Part shown: one piece after another, positions 7,757 to 16,221 of the stretch | Numbering within the stretch: the stretch's first letter is position 1 | How the letters are laid out: the number at the start of each line of letters is the position of its first letter | Source of the DNA: JBCCIM01 sp965263205 | GTDB lineage: Bacteria; Bacteroidota; Rhodothermia; Rhodothermales; JAHQVL01 | Length of the DNA: 64,000 nt | Reading direction: 5' to 3' | Assembly (NCBI GenBank): GCA_965263205.1 | Contig: CBDHHF010000030.1 | Location: 186,001 to 250,000, forward strand | Position numbers and translations under genes: made by a program | The notes under the pieces: model-generated | Seen by the model: the letters and a program-made list of their open reading frames with translations, nothing else | Databases searched by the model: none | What the model was told of the DNA's origin: nothing

Positions 7757-8389
7757 ATGGGTATGGAGCGTCCCGTCATTATCGGAATTGCCGGTGGGTC
7801 TGGCTCGGGTAAAACCACCGTTATCCGGAAAATTATGGAAGCCCTCGATCCTGCCAGTGTCGCGATCATCGAACACGACGCCTACTATCGGGATCTGCGT
7901 CACTTATCCGCTGAAGAGCGCCAATCGCTGAACTTTGACCATCCAGACGCACTTGAAACAAGCCTGCTCCTCAAGCACATCCAGCAACTCCTTGCTGGCG
8001 CGGCAATTGAGAAGCCTACATACGATTACAACCGGCATACCCGCAATGAAGAAACCATCCACATCACGCCCCGCCCAATTATCATTGTAGATGGTATCCT
8101 GGTGCTTGCGGAATCAGCGCTTGCTGATCTGATGGATATCAAGATTTTTGTGGATACCGATGGTGATGTTCGCTTGCTGCGACGTATTCGGCGTGATATC
8201 GAAGAGCGTGGCCGGTCGATCGAAAACATCCTCACGCAGTATGAGCGCACGGTGCGCCCCATGTACATTCAGTTTGTCGAGCCGTCGAAGCGGCGGGCAG
8301 ACGTTATCATCCCACGCGGGGGGCACAACCAGGTAGCCATTGAAATGGTTGTGGCACGCATCAATACGTTGCTTGGACAAATGGTCTAA
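7757..8389 (+). CDS. udk: Uridine kinase
   Basis: 210 aa, typical for Udk. It phosphorylates uridine and cytidine to UMP and CMP with ATP or GTP in pyrimidine salvage. Walker A is GGSGSGKTT at residues 12-20. Further motifs are EHDAYYRDLRHLSAEERQSLNFDHPDALETSLL (substrate region), PTYDYNRHTR (residues about 88-97), IIIVDGILVL (Walker B) and the LID segment RRIRRDIEERGRSIENILTQY. ATG 7763 (MERPVI) is an equally good start. A nucleoside transporter gene (nupC-like) lies at 20.6 kb but not in an operon with it. Confidence 0.95.
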   Translation: MGMERPVIIGIAGGSGSGKTTVIRKIMEALDPASVAIIEHDAYYRDLRHLSAEERQSLNFDHPDALETSLLLKHIQQLLAGAAIEKPTYDYNRHTRNEETIHITPRPIIIVDGILVLAESALADLMDIKIFVDTDGDVRLLRRIRRDIEERGRSIENILTQYERTVRPMYIQFVEPSKRRADVIIPRGGHNQVAIEMVVARINTLLGQMV

Positions 8390-8494
8390 AGCGTGCAACT
8401 CTCAACGTTTTTTGCACGTAAGCAAACTTGCCGGTTCATTTTTTCGGAAACGTAGCCGGCGCCTAAAATTGCCCGGTTTACTTATCTAACACCC

Positions 8495-9106
8495 ATGCTG
8501 ACCCACGTTGCCAAAACCCTGCGACGCCCATTTTACTGGTTTTTGTTGCAAACCACGCAGGACAACACCTGGAAACGATACAACTGTAAGGTCCCTTTAC
8601 ATGTATATGGTGCCGGCTCGCGGCGTTGTTTTTCCTGGTATCTGCAAGGGGAGACGGATTCTGGTGCAATGGCTGTTGACGATATGACCTACTGGCTTGA
8701 TGCATGCCAGTACATGACGGATAAAGAGCAGTTCGACGAGCGCGACGTGTGGCAACATCCTATTACCTTCGAGCGCATTCGGCGCGGCGATTGCGAAGAC
8801 TTTTCACTCTGGACCTGGCGCAAACTGATAGAAAGTGGGGTAGAAGCTGAATTTTGTGCCGGCTGGTCGGTACATCCTGGCGAATTATATCAGGGCCATA
8901 CCTGGGTGATTTTTGAAGAGCAGGATACAACCTTTTTGTTCGATCCCGTGGTGCAAGACAGGCGCGAAATGATCCGTCCGCTGAAAGAAGTATCGGAATG
9001 GTACGTACCCCAGGTATCGGTAGATGGAGCCCTGCGGCAGTACGTGTATGGAGGCTACTACGATGGTTTGCGCCCGGGTTGGAAAGCAGCTTCTGGCAAT
9101 CGATAA
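8495..9106 (+). CDS. Transglutaminase-like cysteine protease-fold protein
   Basis: 203 aa with no signal peptide. A Cys-His-Asp triad can be laid out: Cys in RRGDCEDFSLW (about residue 100), His in YQGHTWVIFEE (about 135) and Asp in FLFDPV (about 149). This order and spacing match the transglutaminase/papain-like fold of bacterial BTLCP-type proteins. The substrate is unknown. The stop codon lies in the first unit of a 17-bp tandem repeat, so the gene end coincides with repeat DNA. The fold call is good; activity is inferred from the triad only. Confidence 0.75.
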   Translation: MLTHVAKTLRRPFYWFLLQTTQDNTWKRYNCKVPLHVYGAGSRRCFSWYLQGETDSGAMAVDDMTYWLDACQYMTDKEQFDERDVWQHPITFERIRRGDCEDFSLWTWRKLIESGVEAEFCAGWSVHPGELYQGHTWVIFEEQDTTFLFDPVVQDRREMIRPLKEVSEWYVPQVSVDGALRQYVYGGYYDGLRPGWKAASGNR

Positions 9107-9161
9107 AGAGTGCCAATCAATAAAGAGTGCCAGTCGATAAAGAGTACCAATCGATAAAGAG
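9095..9161. repeat. Four 17-bp tandem units overlapping a stop codon
   Basis: The unit is close to GCCAATCGATAAAGAGT and repeats four times with one or two changes each. Each unit carries a TAA, and the first supplies the stop of the transglutaminase-like gene. The array ends 18 bp before the stop of birA, which is convergent. Confidence 0.85.
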
Positions 9162-9178
9162 CCCGGCTTTGTTCTGGT

Positions 9179-10015
9179 CTAGCCGTCTGCTGATCCTGTT
9201 TGCTGGCTGGTCACCTCACCAGCATGAAATTCACGCATCCCTGTCGCCGTTTGCAGTTGCAATGCGCCCTTTTCGGAGACGCCGGTTAAGACGCCGCTTA
9301 TCACTTCGTCCCGTCCGATAAAGCGTAAGACGGTTGCCTCATTCATATACGCCAACCTTTCCTGATATTGCTCAAGTAATGGTGCTGCTCCTTCTATAGC
9401 GAGCGTAGTGTAGGCTGTTTCGAGTTGTTGGAGAAATTGTGCAAGAAACGCCATCCGCGGGATGTGCCGGCCCGTTTCCAACAGCAGTGACGACGACCTG
9501 GCTGCAATTTTCGGGGAAAACTGCGTTTGGTTCAGGTTAACACCAATACCTAAAATAACAGGCAATGGCCCTGTTTTGTGTTGTACAGAAATAGCCGACT
9601 CGAGGAGCATGCCACAGCATTTTTTACCCTCGATTTGGATGTCATTTGGCCACTTAATGGTGCAGGTAAGTGGTGCAATGGCCTTATTGATTGTATTAGC
9701 GAGTGCCACACTGGCAGCCACGTTAATCAGACCAAGCGAAGTGGGAGGGAGGTTGGGCCGCAATATCAGCGAAAAGAGCAAGTTGGCCTCGGCTTCTGTT
9801 TCCCAATGCCGTCCGTGTCTACCCCGGCCGGCTGTTTGATACTCTGCGTAAACGAGGGCACCTTCGGGTGCGCCGGCCTGGGCCCATTGCATTGCCTGGC
9901 TGTTGGTAGAATCTGTATTTTTGAGAAAACGAACCGCACGTCCCAACGATTCGGTCTGCAAATGCGTCCAGTATTCTGATTCCAGTGTTCTGATATGTGT
10001 ATCCAACTGTAGCAT
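9179..10015 (-). CDS. birA: Biotin-[acetyl-CoA-carboxylase] ligase, no DNA-binding domain
   Basis: 278 aa. It activates biotin with ATP and attaches it to biotin carboxyl carrier proteins. Class motifs: TDSTNSQAM (about residue 34), biotinyl-AMP loop GRGRHGR (about 64-70), KWPNDI (about 124) and GMLLES. The C-terminal SH3-like domain carries FIGRDEVISGVLTGVSEKGALQL. The N-terminal winged helix of E. coli BirA is absent, so it should be a ligase only and not a repressor. It is convergent with the transglutaminase-like gene. Confidence 0.95.
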   Translation of the reverse strand: MLQLDTHIRTLESEYWTHLQTESLGRAVRFLKNTDSTNSQAMQWAQAGAPEGALVYAEYQTAGRGRHGRHWETEAEANLLFSLILRPNLPPTSLGLINVAASVALANTINKAIAPLTCTIKWPNDIQIEGKKCCGMLLESAISVQHKTGPLPVILGIGVNLNQTQFSPKIAARSSSLLLETGRHIPRMAFLAQFLQQLETAYTTLAIEGAAPLLEQYQERLAYMNEATVLRFIGRDEVISGVLTGVSEKGALQLQTATGMREFHAGEVTSQQTGSADG

Positions 10016-10150
10016 GTATGAGTCGCTATTGCATGTTTTTATACACGGAATCTGCTAAAATTGTATATTCAAGTCCGATTTCTTGCGTGGAACGATTCTT
10101 GACTTCAATTGTCGGAAACCTTTAAACGATTAAATACGCGCTAGTTCTGC

Positions 10151-10858
10151 ATGATTAGAAGTTGCTACCGAAACGCTGGATGGCTGTGCGCTGTGTTTGT
10201 CATCTTCCTGGCTACAGGAAGCACAGACGCGCTCAGTCAGATCAAGCCACCGGAACAGGTACAGATGCAGTTCCACCGGGCGGAAACTGCCTGGCGGAAT
10301 CAAACCAGCATCCTTGAAGCTAAGGTCCGCGTTGATCAGGTTTTGCGTGATGCGCCTAACTATGCAAGTGCCTGGAAGTTGCGCGCTGAAGTCCTGATTG
10401 CGATGGAGCGGTATGCTGATGCCATGCAAGATGCTGAGCAGGCAACGCTGCTGGATCCGCAAGACGGCGATGCATTTCTCATTCTGGCAGAAGCTGCCCG
10501 CCTCAACAATCAGCCATTGCTCGCCCGCAATTCTTTGAAGAAAGCGTCGAACCTTTCGTTGGATGCCGGCGCCGATTTTCACATCAAACTCTCTCGCAGT
10601 GCCGCGTTGTTAGGTGAAGCGGATTTGCGCATGGCCGAATCGTTTGCCCGCGTAGCCCTCGCGAAAGAACCCGATTACGCGGAAGCGTACTACCAGCTGG
10701 CCCGTGTATTCGTCCTGCAAGAGCGAACGGAAGACGCCGCAACAACCCTGCAACGCGGCTTTCAAGCTGAATTGCTAGATCCGGTGGCCGTGGGCTATGA
10801 TTCGCTGCTGAGCAGCCTCACAACGCATCCAAGCATTGAAGCACAGTTTGATAATTGA
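10151..10858 (+). CDS. Secreted TPR-repeat protein
   Basis: 235 aa. It has a signal peptide (WLCAVFVIFLATGSTDALSQ, about residues 12-31), then helical repeats with TPR spacing: AWRNQTSILEAKVRVDQVLRDAPNYASAWKLRAEVLIAMERYADAMQDAEQATLLDPQDGDAFLILAEAARL and, later, ALAKEPDYAEAYYQLARVFVLQERTEDAATTLQRGF. Four or so repeats probably form a periplasmic protein-binding solenoid. It is monocistronic; the stop runs straight into repeat DNA. No partner can be named. Confidence 0.82.
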   Translation: MIRSCYRNAGWLCAVFVIFLATGSTDALSQIKPPEQVQMQFHRAETAWRNQTSILEAKVRVDQVLRDAPNYASAWKLRAEVLIAMERYADAMQDAEQATLLDPQDGDAFLILAEAARLNNQPLLARNSLKKASNLSLDAGADFHIKLSRSAALLGEADLRMAESFARVALAKEPDYAEAYYQLARVFVLQERTEDAATTLQRGFQAELLDPVAVGYDSLLSSLTTHPSIEAQFDN

Positions 10859-11106
10859 GTGCCGATTGTCGAATGCCGATTGTCGAATGCCGATTTTCGA
10901 GTGTGTGCGGGTTGGCGCAATTCCTTACCCATGTCGTCCTGAGCCACGCGAAGGATCTCTTTGAGAATGCCGATTGTCGAGTGGATGAAAAGCTCGTGCC
11001 ATTCCTCACCTATGTCGTCCTGAGCCGTGCGAAGGGTCTCTTCGGGGCTTGTAGGCCCTCGAATAACGAATATCGAACAAGGAACCCCGAATATCGAAGG
11101 AAAATT
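10859..11106. repeat. Mosaic intergenic repeats: TCGAATGCCGA units, two REP-like hairpins, TCGAATATCG module
   Basis: Several GTCGAATGCCGATT units begin at the TPR stop. REP-like hairpin copies lie at 10933-10958 (loop cac) and 11014-11039 (loop cgt), and a CGAATAACGAATATCGAACAAGG module at about 11057-11100. All three modules recur in other gaps of this window. Confidence 0.85.
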
Positions 11107-11111
11107 CAATC

Positions 11112-11202
11112 ACTCCTCACTCCTCACTCCTCACTCCTCACTCCTCACTCCTCACTCCTCACTCCTCACTCCTCACTCCTCACTCCTCACTCCTCACTCC
11201 TC
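11112..11202. repeat. ACTCCTC heptamer array, 13 perfect copies
   Basis: Thirteen tandem perfect copies of ACTCCTC. It sits about 120 bp before the kinase start codon. The same heptamer is repeated 11 times at 37544-37620. Confidence 0.95.
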
Positions 11203-11321
11203 ATCACTCCGAAATATAACCAATCGATTATCTGCACAACTATCCCACTTCGCCGATTTATTTGTATACTGGTAAACCATCTCTCCGGTGATGTATTTCT
11301 TCTTGTCCGTTAGGTACGCGC

Positions 11322-12302
11322 ATGTCCGGTCTATTCCCTAAACCCGAAGACAAATATCCTGTCGTGTCGCTCAACGACACAGATATGGAGCTCCCGCAGA
11401 GCGCCATCAATAACAAGATGCGCTATGCCTATTTCAAAACCCTCGCCAAGGGCGGTAAATGCCTGATCCAGTCGTGCAAAGACCTGCATCTGCGGCGGAC
11501 CGTTTGTTATAAATCACTGCACAAAGAAATTGCTGATGATCCCATTGAACAGCAGCGATTTTTGCGCGAGGCGCGCGTAACAGCGATGCTCCAGCATCCC
11601 AACACCATTCCGATTTATGAATTGAGTCGGGATACCAAAGGGCACTACTACTTCACGATGAAGCTGGTAGAAGGTCTCACATTGCGGGAAATCATTACGA
11701 AGCTGCAGGATGGAGAGGAAGAGGCGTTTGCCGAGTACGGGCTTGACGCGCTGGTTGATATCATTCTTCAGGTAGCGCACGCGCTCGATTATGCACACAG
11801 CCACGGTGTGGTGCATCGCGACATCAAGCCGGCAAACATTCTCATTGGACCGTTTGGTGAAGTACTTGTCCTCGACTGGGGGTTGGCCAAAGTATGGAAT
11901 ATGGTCGATCTCGACCTGTCCTACATGGAGCTCATCGAAGAAACAGACCGGTCGTTAACCGCGAGAGGAAGATTACAGGGCACAGCGCTCTACATGTCGC
12001 CCGAACAGATAGCTGAGTCCAAATCGATCGATCACCGCTCGGATGTGTTCAGTTTGGGGGCTGTGCTGTATGAAGTGCTTACGCTGGAGCTCATGGCCTG
12101 GGGAGATACGCTGGATGACTTGCTGCGACACATGCAGTTTGATGATCCACCTCGCCCGATGGAGAAAGCGCCGGCACGCAACATCCCAGAAGTACTCGAC
12201 GCTATTTGCATGAAATGCGTGCAGAAAGCACCTGAGGACCGTTACGCAACCATCCGCGAAGTCATCGACGCCCTGCAAGCCTGGCGCGTACGCCTGGACT
12301 AA
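11322..12302 (+). CDS. Hanks-type serine/threonine protein kinase
   Basis: 326 aa, kinase domain only, with no membrane segment or sensor. Lys64 (VCYK) fits the ATP-anchoring Lys and Glu in LREARVT the partner. The catalytic loop is HRDIKPANI (from about residue 165). The metal motif is DWG rather than DFG (Asp185). The activation segment ends GTALYMSPEQ. The glycine-rich loop is weak (LAKGGKCLI in place of GxGxxG), so ATP binding may be unusual. A cytosolic soluble kinase is expected. A heptamer array lies just upstream and could affect its expression. No cognate phosphatase gene is nearby. Confidence 0.9.
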   Translation: MSGLFPKPEDKYPVVSLNDTDMELPQSAINNKMRYAYFKTLAKGGKCLIQSCKDLHLRRTVCYKSLHKEIADDPIEQQRFLREARVTAMLQHPNTIPIYELSRDTKGHYYFTMKLVEGLTLREIITKLQDGEEEAFAEYGLDALVDIILQVAHALDYAHSHGVVHRDIKPANILIGPFGEVLVLDWGLAKVWNMVDLDLSYMELIEETDRSLTARGRLQGTALYMSPEQIAESKSIDHRSDVFSLGAVLYEVLTLELMAWGDTLDDLLRHMQFDDPPRPMEKAPARNIPEVLDAICMKCVQKAPEDRYATIREVIDALQAWRVRLD

Positions 12303-12349
12303 GATGCATCTCAAGCCCAAATACGTTTAACGTGTAGCCTTCAAGCCCA

Positions 12350-13165
12350 TTAGGTAGGTTGGCGTGCAATGCTCGTGTACGTTGCCACCGTTCTGAAAAT
12401 CTGTGGCGGTTTGAACGGCATGATGATGCGGGTTTCGATACGCGTATTGTAAGGCACCAGCTTGCCATCTGGCGCTGCCTGTAAATGCACAAAGAAGCGG
12501 CTTTCTTCCCGGAAAAATAAAGCGAGATCGATGCGTTCGAGCTCAAACGCCACAAATTGCCCGGATGCCTGGTCAAAGAAAAATCGGGCACGCCGGATAT
12601 TCTTCCCGTCACCATCTACAGGTTTGGCCCTGATCTCTGCTACGCGCGCCGCGATATCGAGCATCAGCGTGTCGCGCTGAAAACGATAGAGGTAAGCCTC
12701 AAAATTGCGATCTGACAGGTAGCCAGGATCTTCAGGAAACAGGTAGGGTGTCAGGTCGGCAGGATCCTGTTCTTCTACGGTTGTGGATACAAAGCGCCGG
12801 AAAAAGCCGAAGTCAAAGTCACTGGTTGAGTCTGCTTCCAGGATACGGTACTGCCGGCTATCTAGTGGACCAAAATGATTAACTGTGCGCTCGCGGAAGG
12901 CCACCAGGAAGTCGTCATCTTCAAACTGATCGGTTCGCGAGTAGCGGGTGTAGTTGTAGCTTCGCAGATTGAGGAAAGCATCTTTGAATGTTTCGGTGCT
13001 GGCCTGCTCAACGAGTCCAAGTACAGAATCGCGCTCTACAATGTCTTGTGTGTACATGGCAGCGAGGGCCGCATTGTTCGCCGGCGTATCCCGCACCTCG
13101 GGTGTGCAACCCGATACAAAGAAAGCAGCGGTGAAAAAGCAAACAATCAGGTAGCGATACAACAT
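12350..13165 (-). CDS. Lipoprotein of unknown function
   Basis: 271 aa from ATG 13163-13165. The frame is open further upstream, but a perfect lipoprotein signal begins here: MLYRYLIVCFFTAAFFVSGC with lipobox VSGC. The mature protein is rich in acidic and aromatic residues. Its second half (FDQASGQFVAFELERIDLALFFREESRFFVHLQ...) looks like beta-sheet. It has no recognised family. It is convergent with the kinase and divergent from the inositol monophosphatase gene. Confidence 0.75.
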   Translation of the reverse strand: MLYRYLIVCFFTAAFFVSGCTPEVRDTPANNAALAAMYTQDIVERDSVLGLVEQASTETFKDAFLNLRSYNYTRYSRTDQFEDDDFLVAFRERTVNHFGPLDSRQYRILEADSTSDFDFGFFRRFVSTTVEEQDPADLTPYLFPEDPGYLSDRNFEAYLYRFQRDTLMLDIAARVAEIRAKPVDGDGKNIRRARFFFDQASGQFVAFELERIDLALFFREESRFFVHLQAAPDGKLVPYNTRIETRIIMPFKPPQIFRTVATYTSIARQPT

Positions 13166-13199
13166 GGCTGTTGGGAAAAGCGGGACGAACGCTGGTTTA

Positions 13200-13260
13200 T
13201 GCAAAAACTGCTGCAAAAAACTGGTGCAAAAAAAACTACTGCCAAAAAAACTATTGCAGC
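13200..13260. other. Phased A-tract repeats between divergent genes
   Basis: Four A5-A8 tracts are spaced roughly 12-15 bp apart within the motif TGCAAAAAACTG. The same motif occurs twice at 282-316. Such spacing can bend DNA, although it is somewhat longer than one helical turn. The rest of 13166-13437 shows no gene. Confidence 0.5.
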
Positions 13261-13437
13261 GCGTTTGCGCGAAACACCCCATGAACGACTTAATTGATAC
13301 GAAGCTCCGTTTATGACAAGAATTCTTCAGGATGTATCCACCAGCCTTGCTATCTTCACGGAAGTTGCTCGTATCAGCATGTATGAATCTGACGTGCAAA
13401 AGGTTTTTACAATTTGTGAAATAAATCAAAAGTTAAA

Positions 13438-14247
13438 ATGCGATACCAGGAGGCGTTAGATGTTGCGGTGAAAGCGGCGACCCGGGCCGGTCAGTTAATC
13501 AGGACACACGCCGGCCGGATCAACACCAACCAGATCCGCATGAAAAACGTGCACGATCTGGTCACCGAAATTGATGAGGCGTCGCAAGAACTGATTGTCG
13601 ATATGTTAAAAGCGTCTTTTCCTGATGCACAGGTGATGGCAGAAGAGGGGGCATTTTCTGAAGGCAACGAGAAAGTAGCCGGCTGGCGATGGATCATCGA
13701 CCCCATCGATGGGACTACGAACTTTACCCATGGCATGCCGCCGTATGCAGTTAGCATCGGACTCGAAGATGATGGAGAGCTCGTTGCCGGCGTTGTATTG
13801 GAAGTAGGGCGGTGGGAGTTGTTTACTGCCATAAAGGGAGGTGGCCTGCATGTAAATGGCGTGCGTAACCAGGTCAGTAAAACGCAAAATCTGTCTGATG
13901 CACTCATCGTAACAGGTTTTCCTTACAGGTATTTCGATCACCTGGAGGCTTATCTTGCCCTGCTCGGAGATATGTTAAAAGGAGCACGGGGTGTAAGGCG
14001 TACAGGATCTGCGTCGGTTGATCTAGCCTATGTAGCTGCCGGCCGGTTTGATGGATTCTTCGAGACCGGATTGATGCCATGGGATCTTGCTGCCGGCGTC
14101 TTGCTGATTAAAGAAGCTGGTGGTCGGGTGAGCAACTATGCGAACAAGCCAGACGGTCTTTTTGAAAAACAGATTCTCGCAACCAACGGCCTTATTCATG
14201 ATGAGATGTTGGCCCTGGTTGCTCAAATGAAAGACATCCGCTTGTGA
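13438..14247 (+). CDS. suhB: Inositol monophosphatase family protein
   Basis: 269 aa. It belongs to the Mg2+-dependent, Li+-sensitive phosphatase family that hydrolyses myo-inositol-1-phosphate and related substrates. Metal-binding motifs: EE in VMAEEGAF (about residue 67), WIIDPIDGTTNFTHG (about 84-98) and GLMPWDLAAGVLLIKEAGG (about 219-237). These cover the two Asp/Glu sets needed for catalysis. Length is normal. It could equally act on other sugar phosphates. The gene stands alone, with a 200-bp gap before fabI. The start ATG follows an AT-rich stretch without a clear Shine-Dalgarno sequence. Confidence 0.92.
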   Translation: MRYQEALDVAVKAATRAGQLIRTHAGRINTNQIRMKNVHDLVTEIDEASQELIVDMLKASFPDAQVMAEEGAFSEGNEKVAGWRWIIDPIDGTTNFTHGMPPYAVSIGLEDDGELVAGVVLEVGRWELFTAIKGGGLHVNGVRNQVSKTQNLSDALIVTGFPYRYFDHLEAYLALLGDMLKGARGVRRTGSASVDLAYVAAGRFDGFFETGLMPWDLAAGVLLIKEAGGRVSNYANKPDGLFEKQILATNGLIHDEMLALVAQMKDIRL

Positions 14248-14449
14248 CGAGTCGCCGGCAACGTGTAAGAAGTTTGTATCTCAGGTGAAATTGCAGCCTG
14301 AAACGGGATGCCGGGTAGCTTCACACGCACACAAACGCTACCTTACTGCCCGCAACCCTGTGTTGCATCTTGTTGCCCTGCGTTATGGGCAGCAGCAACA
14401 AGTGCTTTCAGTAAATATGAGATGACAACAGTATCATCAGGCATAAAAC

Positions 14450-15277
14450 ATGGAAAACAATAGTTACGGATTGTTGAAAGGGAAGAAGGGGATCATTTTT
14501 GGTGCCCTGGAAGAACGCAGCATCGCATGGGCAATTGCCGAGAAGGTGTATGCAGAAGGTGGAGAGTTTATTCTGTCCAATGCCCCGGTCGCAAAACGCC
14601 TGGGTACGCTGGACAAGCTGGCCGACATCACGAACAGCGAAATCATCTGGGCAGATGCCACCAGCGATGAAGAAATTCGCGGCCTTTTTGATCAGGCGAA
14701 GGAAAAGTTTGGCGCTATCGATTTTATTGTACACGCCATCGGTATGGGGCTGAATGTGCGTAAAAAGCGCCCGTATGAGGACCTGAATTACAACTGGCTG
14801 ATGAAGTCGCTGGATATCTCTTCCGTAAGCCTGCATCGTATTGTGCATCATGGTCTCGAAAGCGAAGCGCTGGCTGACAACGGATCCATCGTTGCGCTGA
14901 GTTATATCGGTGCACAGCGCGTGTTTTCTGCTTACTCGGAAATGGGCGATGCCAAGGCGTTACTTGAGAGTATTGTGCGCTCCTTCGGATACCGCCTGGG
15001 CAAACGTGGCATCCGGATCAATTCAATTTCACAGGGGCCAACAAAAACGACGGCCGGCACAGGCATCAAAGGCTTTGAAGCCATGTTCAATTTTGCCGAG
15101 AAAATTTCTCCGCTGGGTAACCCAAGTGCTGAGTCTTGTGCTGATTATACCATCAGTCTATTGTCTGACCTGACCCGCATGGTCACCATGCAAAACCTGT
15201 ATCACGACGGCGGCTTTAGCAGCATGGGTATTTCTGACGAACTCATCGAAGAGTTGGGAGATATCCTCGGCGGCTAA
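14450..15277 (+). CDS. fabI: Enoyl-[acyl-carrier-protein] reductase (NADH)
   Basis: 275 aa. It reduces trans-2-enoyl-ACP in the last step of fatty-acid elongation (type II FAS). It shows the atypical SDR pattern of FabI: GIIFGALEERSIAWAIAEKVYAEGGEFILS at residues 14-43 (cofactor site), IDFIVHAIGMG, and the catalytic Tyr-x6-Lys in YSEMGDAK (Tyr162, Lys169). IRINSISQGPTKTTAGTGIKGFEAM forms the flexible substrate loop. The extended C-terminus is normal for the family. It is followed by the HAD phosphatase gene after about 120 bp. Confidence 0.96.
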   Translation: MENNSYGLLKGKKGIIFGALEERSIAWAIAEKVYAEGGEFILSNAPVAKRLGTLDKLADITNSEIIWADATSDEEIRGLFDQAKEKFGAIDFIVHAIGMGLNVRKKRPYEDLNYNWLMKSLDISSVSLHRIVHHGLESEALADNGSIVALSYIGAQRVFSAYSEMGDAKALLESIVRSFGYRLGKRGIRINSISQGPTKTTAGTGIKGFEAMFNFAEKISPLGNPSAESCADYTISLLSDLTRMVTMQNLYHDGGFSSMGISDELIEELGDILGG

Positions 15278-15399
15278 ACTTGATTTAGCGCCTTTATGGA
15301 ATGCGAGGGAGCGTGTCCCAAAACAGATCCACATTGTTTTTGGGTCGTTTAGGGGCCGCTCCCTTTTCTTTGGCACTTTCTTCGCTTGGTAGAACACGC

Positions 15400-16176
15400 A
15401 TGACAAAGCTGTTTATTTCTGATATTGATGGGTGTATTTCGCAGCCATACCAGTCGATGGATGCGGCTGGCCTCGCGAAGCTGACCTCCCTGGCGAAGCA
15501 GGGTGGCGCATTGGGGAGTAGCACCACGTATCCGGCTTTAAGCCTCTGTTCGGGCCGGCCGATGCCTTATGTAGAGTGTCTGACGCAGGCCCTTGGATTG
15601 CAAATGCCTGTGTTGTTCGAAAGCGGCGGCGGGATCTTCGACCCCGTCAGCGCGCGCATTACCTGGAGTCCACACTTGACGCCAGAGGTTGTCAAGCGGG
15701 TACGCGAAGTCACGCGTTGGTTCGAGACCAGCTGTGTACCGGGTACCTCCATGGTTGTGGATTATGCAAAACGGGCGCATGCCGGCATCATCGGTCCTGA
15801 TCCGGCCGAAATTCAATCGGCTATCCCGCTGGTAGAAGCCTTCGTACGCGATGCTGGGCTTGATTTTGACGTGCTGCCAACGCATTTATCCATCGATGTA
15901 GTGCCCAAAGGCATCACAAAAGAAACAGGGATGGCGTGGTTGCTCGAATCGCTGGCATTGGCATTTGAGGATATTGCTTACATCGGCGATTCAATGGGAG
16001 ATTTGGAGGCGCTAAAGCTGGCCGGCCGATCGTTTGCTCCGGAAAACGCCAAAACCGTTGTGAAAGAAGCAGTAGATCAAGTGGTCCCTGCCCAGTTGGA
16101 TGGGGTGCTTGCAGCAATAAAAATGTGCGTCGACAGGAACCAACAAACCCTTGAAATCGAAGAACTTAAACATTGA
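15400..16176 (+). CDS. HAD-superfamily phosphatase (Cof/phosphoglycolate type)
   Basis: 258 aa from ATG 15400 (MTKLFISDIDGCISQPYQS). The frame is open from 15301, but that stretch carries no domain. Motif I is DIDGC (Asp8, Asp10), and the late motif GDSMGDLEALKLAG (about residues 198-211) supplies motif IV acids. The middle insertion resembles the type IIB cap of Cof-like and archaeal phosphoglycolate phosphatases. The substrate cannot be told from sequence; sugar phosphates or phosphoglycolate are possible. Lys in VVPKGITKETGM is the expected motif III Lys. Confidence 0.85.
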   Translation: MTKLFISDIDGCISQPYQSMDAAGLAKLTSLAKQGGALGSSTTYPALSLCSGRPMPYVECLTQALGLQMPVLFESGGGIFDPVSARITWSPHLTPEVVKRVREVTRWFETSCVPGTSMVVDYAKRAHAGIIGPDPAEIQSAIPLVEAFVRDAGLDFDVLPTHLSIDVVPKGITKETGMAWLLESLALAFEDIAYIGDSMGDLEALKLAGRSFAPENAKTVVKEAVDQVVPAQLDGVLAAIKMCVDRNQQTLEIEELKH

Positions 16177-16221
16177 ACTTCTAATGTCGTGAGCTCCGCT
16201 TAATGACAATCTGCCAAACCC

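Noticed and set aside
11027..11313. Open frames over the heptamer array (LLTPHSS repeats)
   Set aside because: Same reason: a stop-free heptamer read in all three frames, with no start signals or domains.
13438..14247. Histidinol-phosphatase instead of inositol monophosphatase
   Set aside because: Same superfamily, but there are no histidine biosynthesis neighbours and the motifs fit the SuhB group better.
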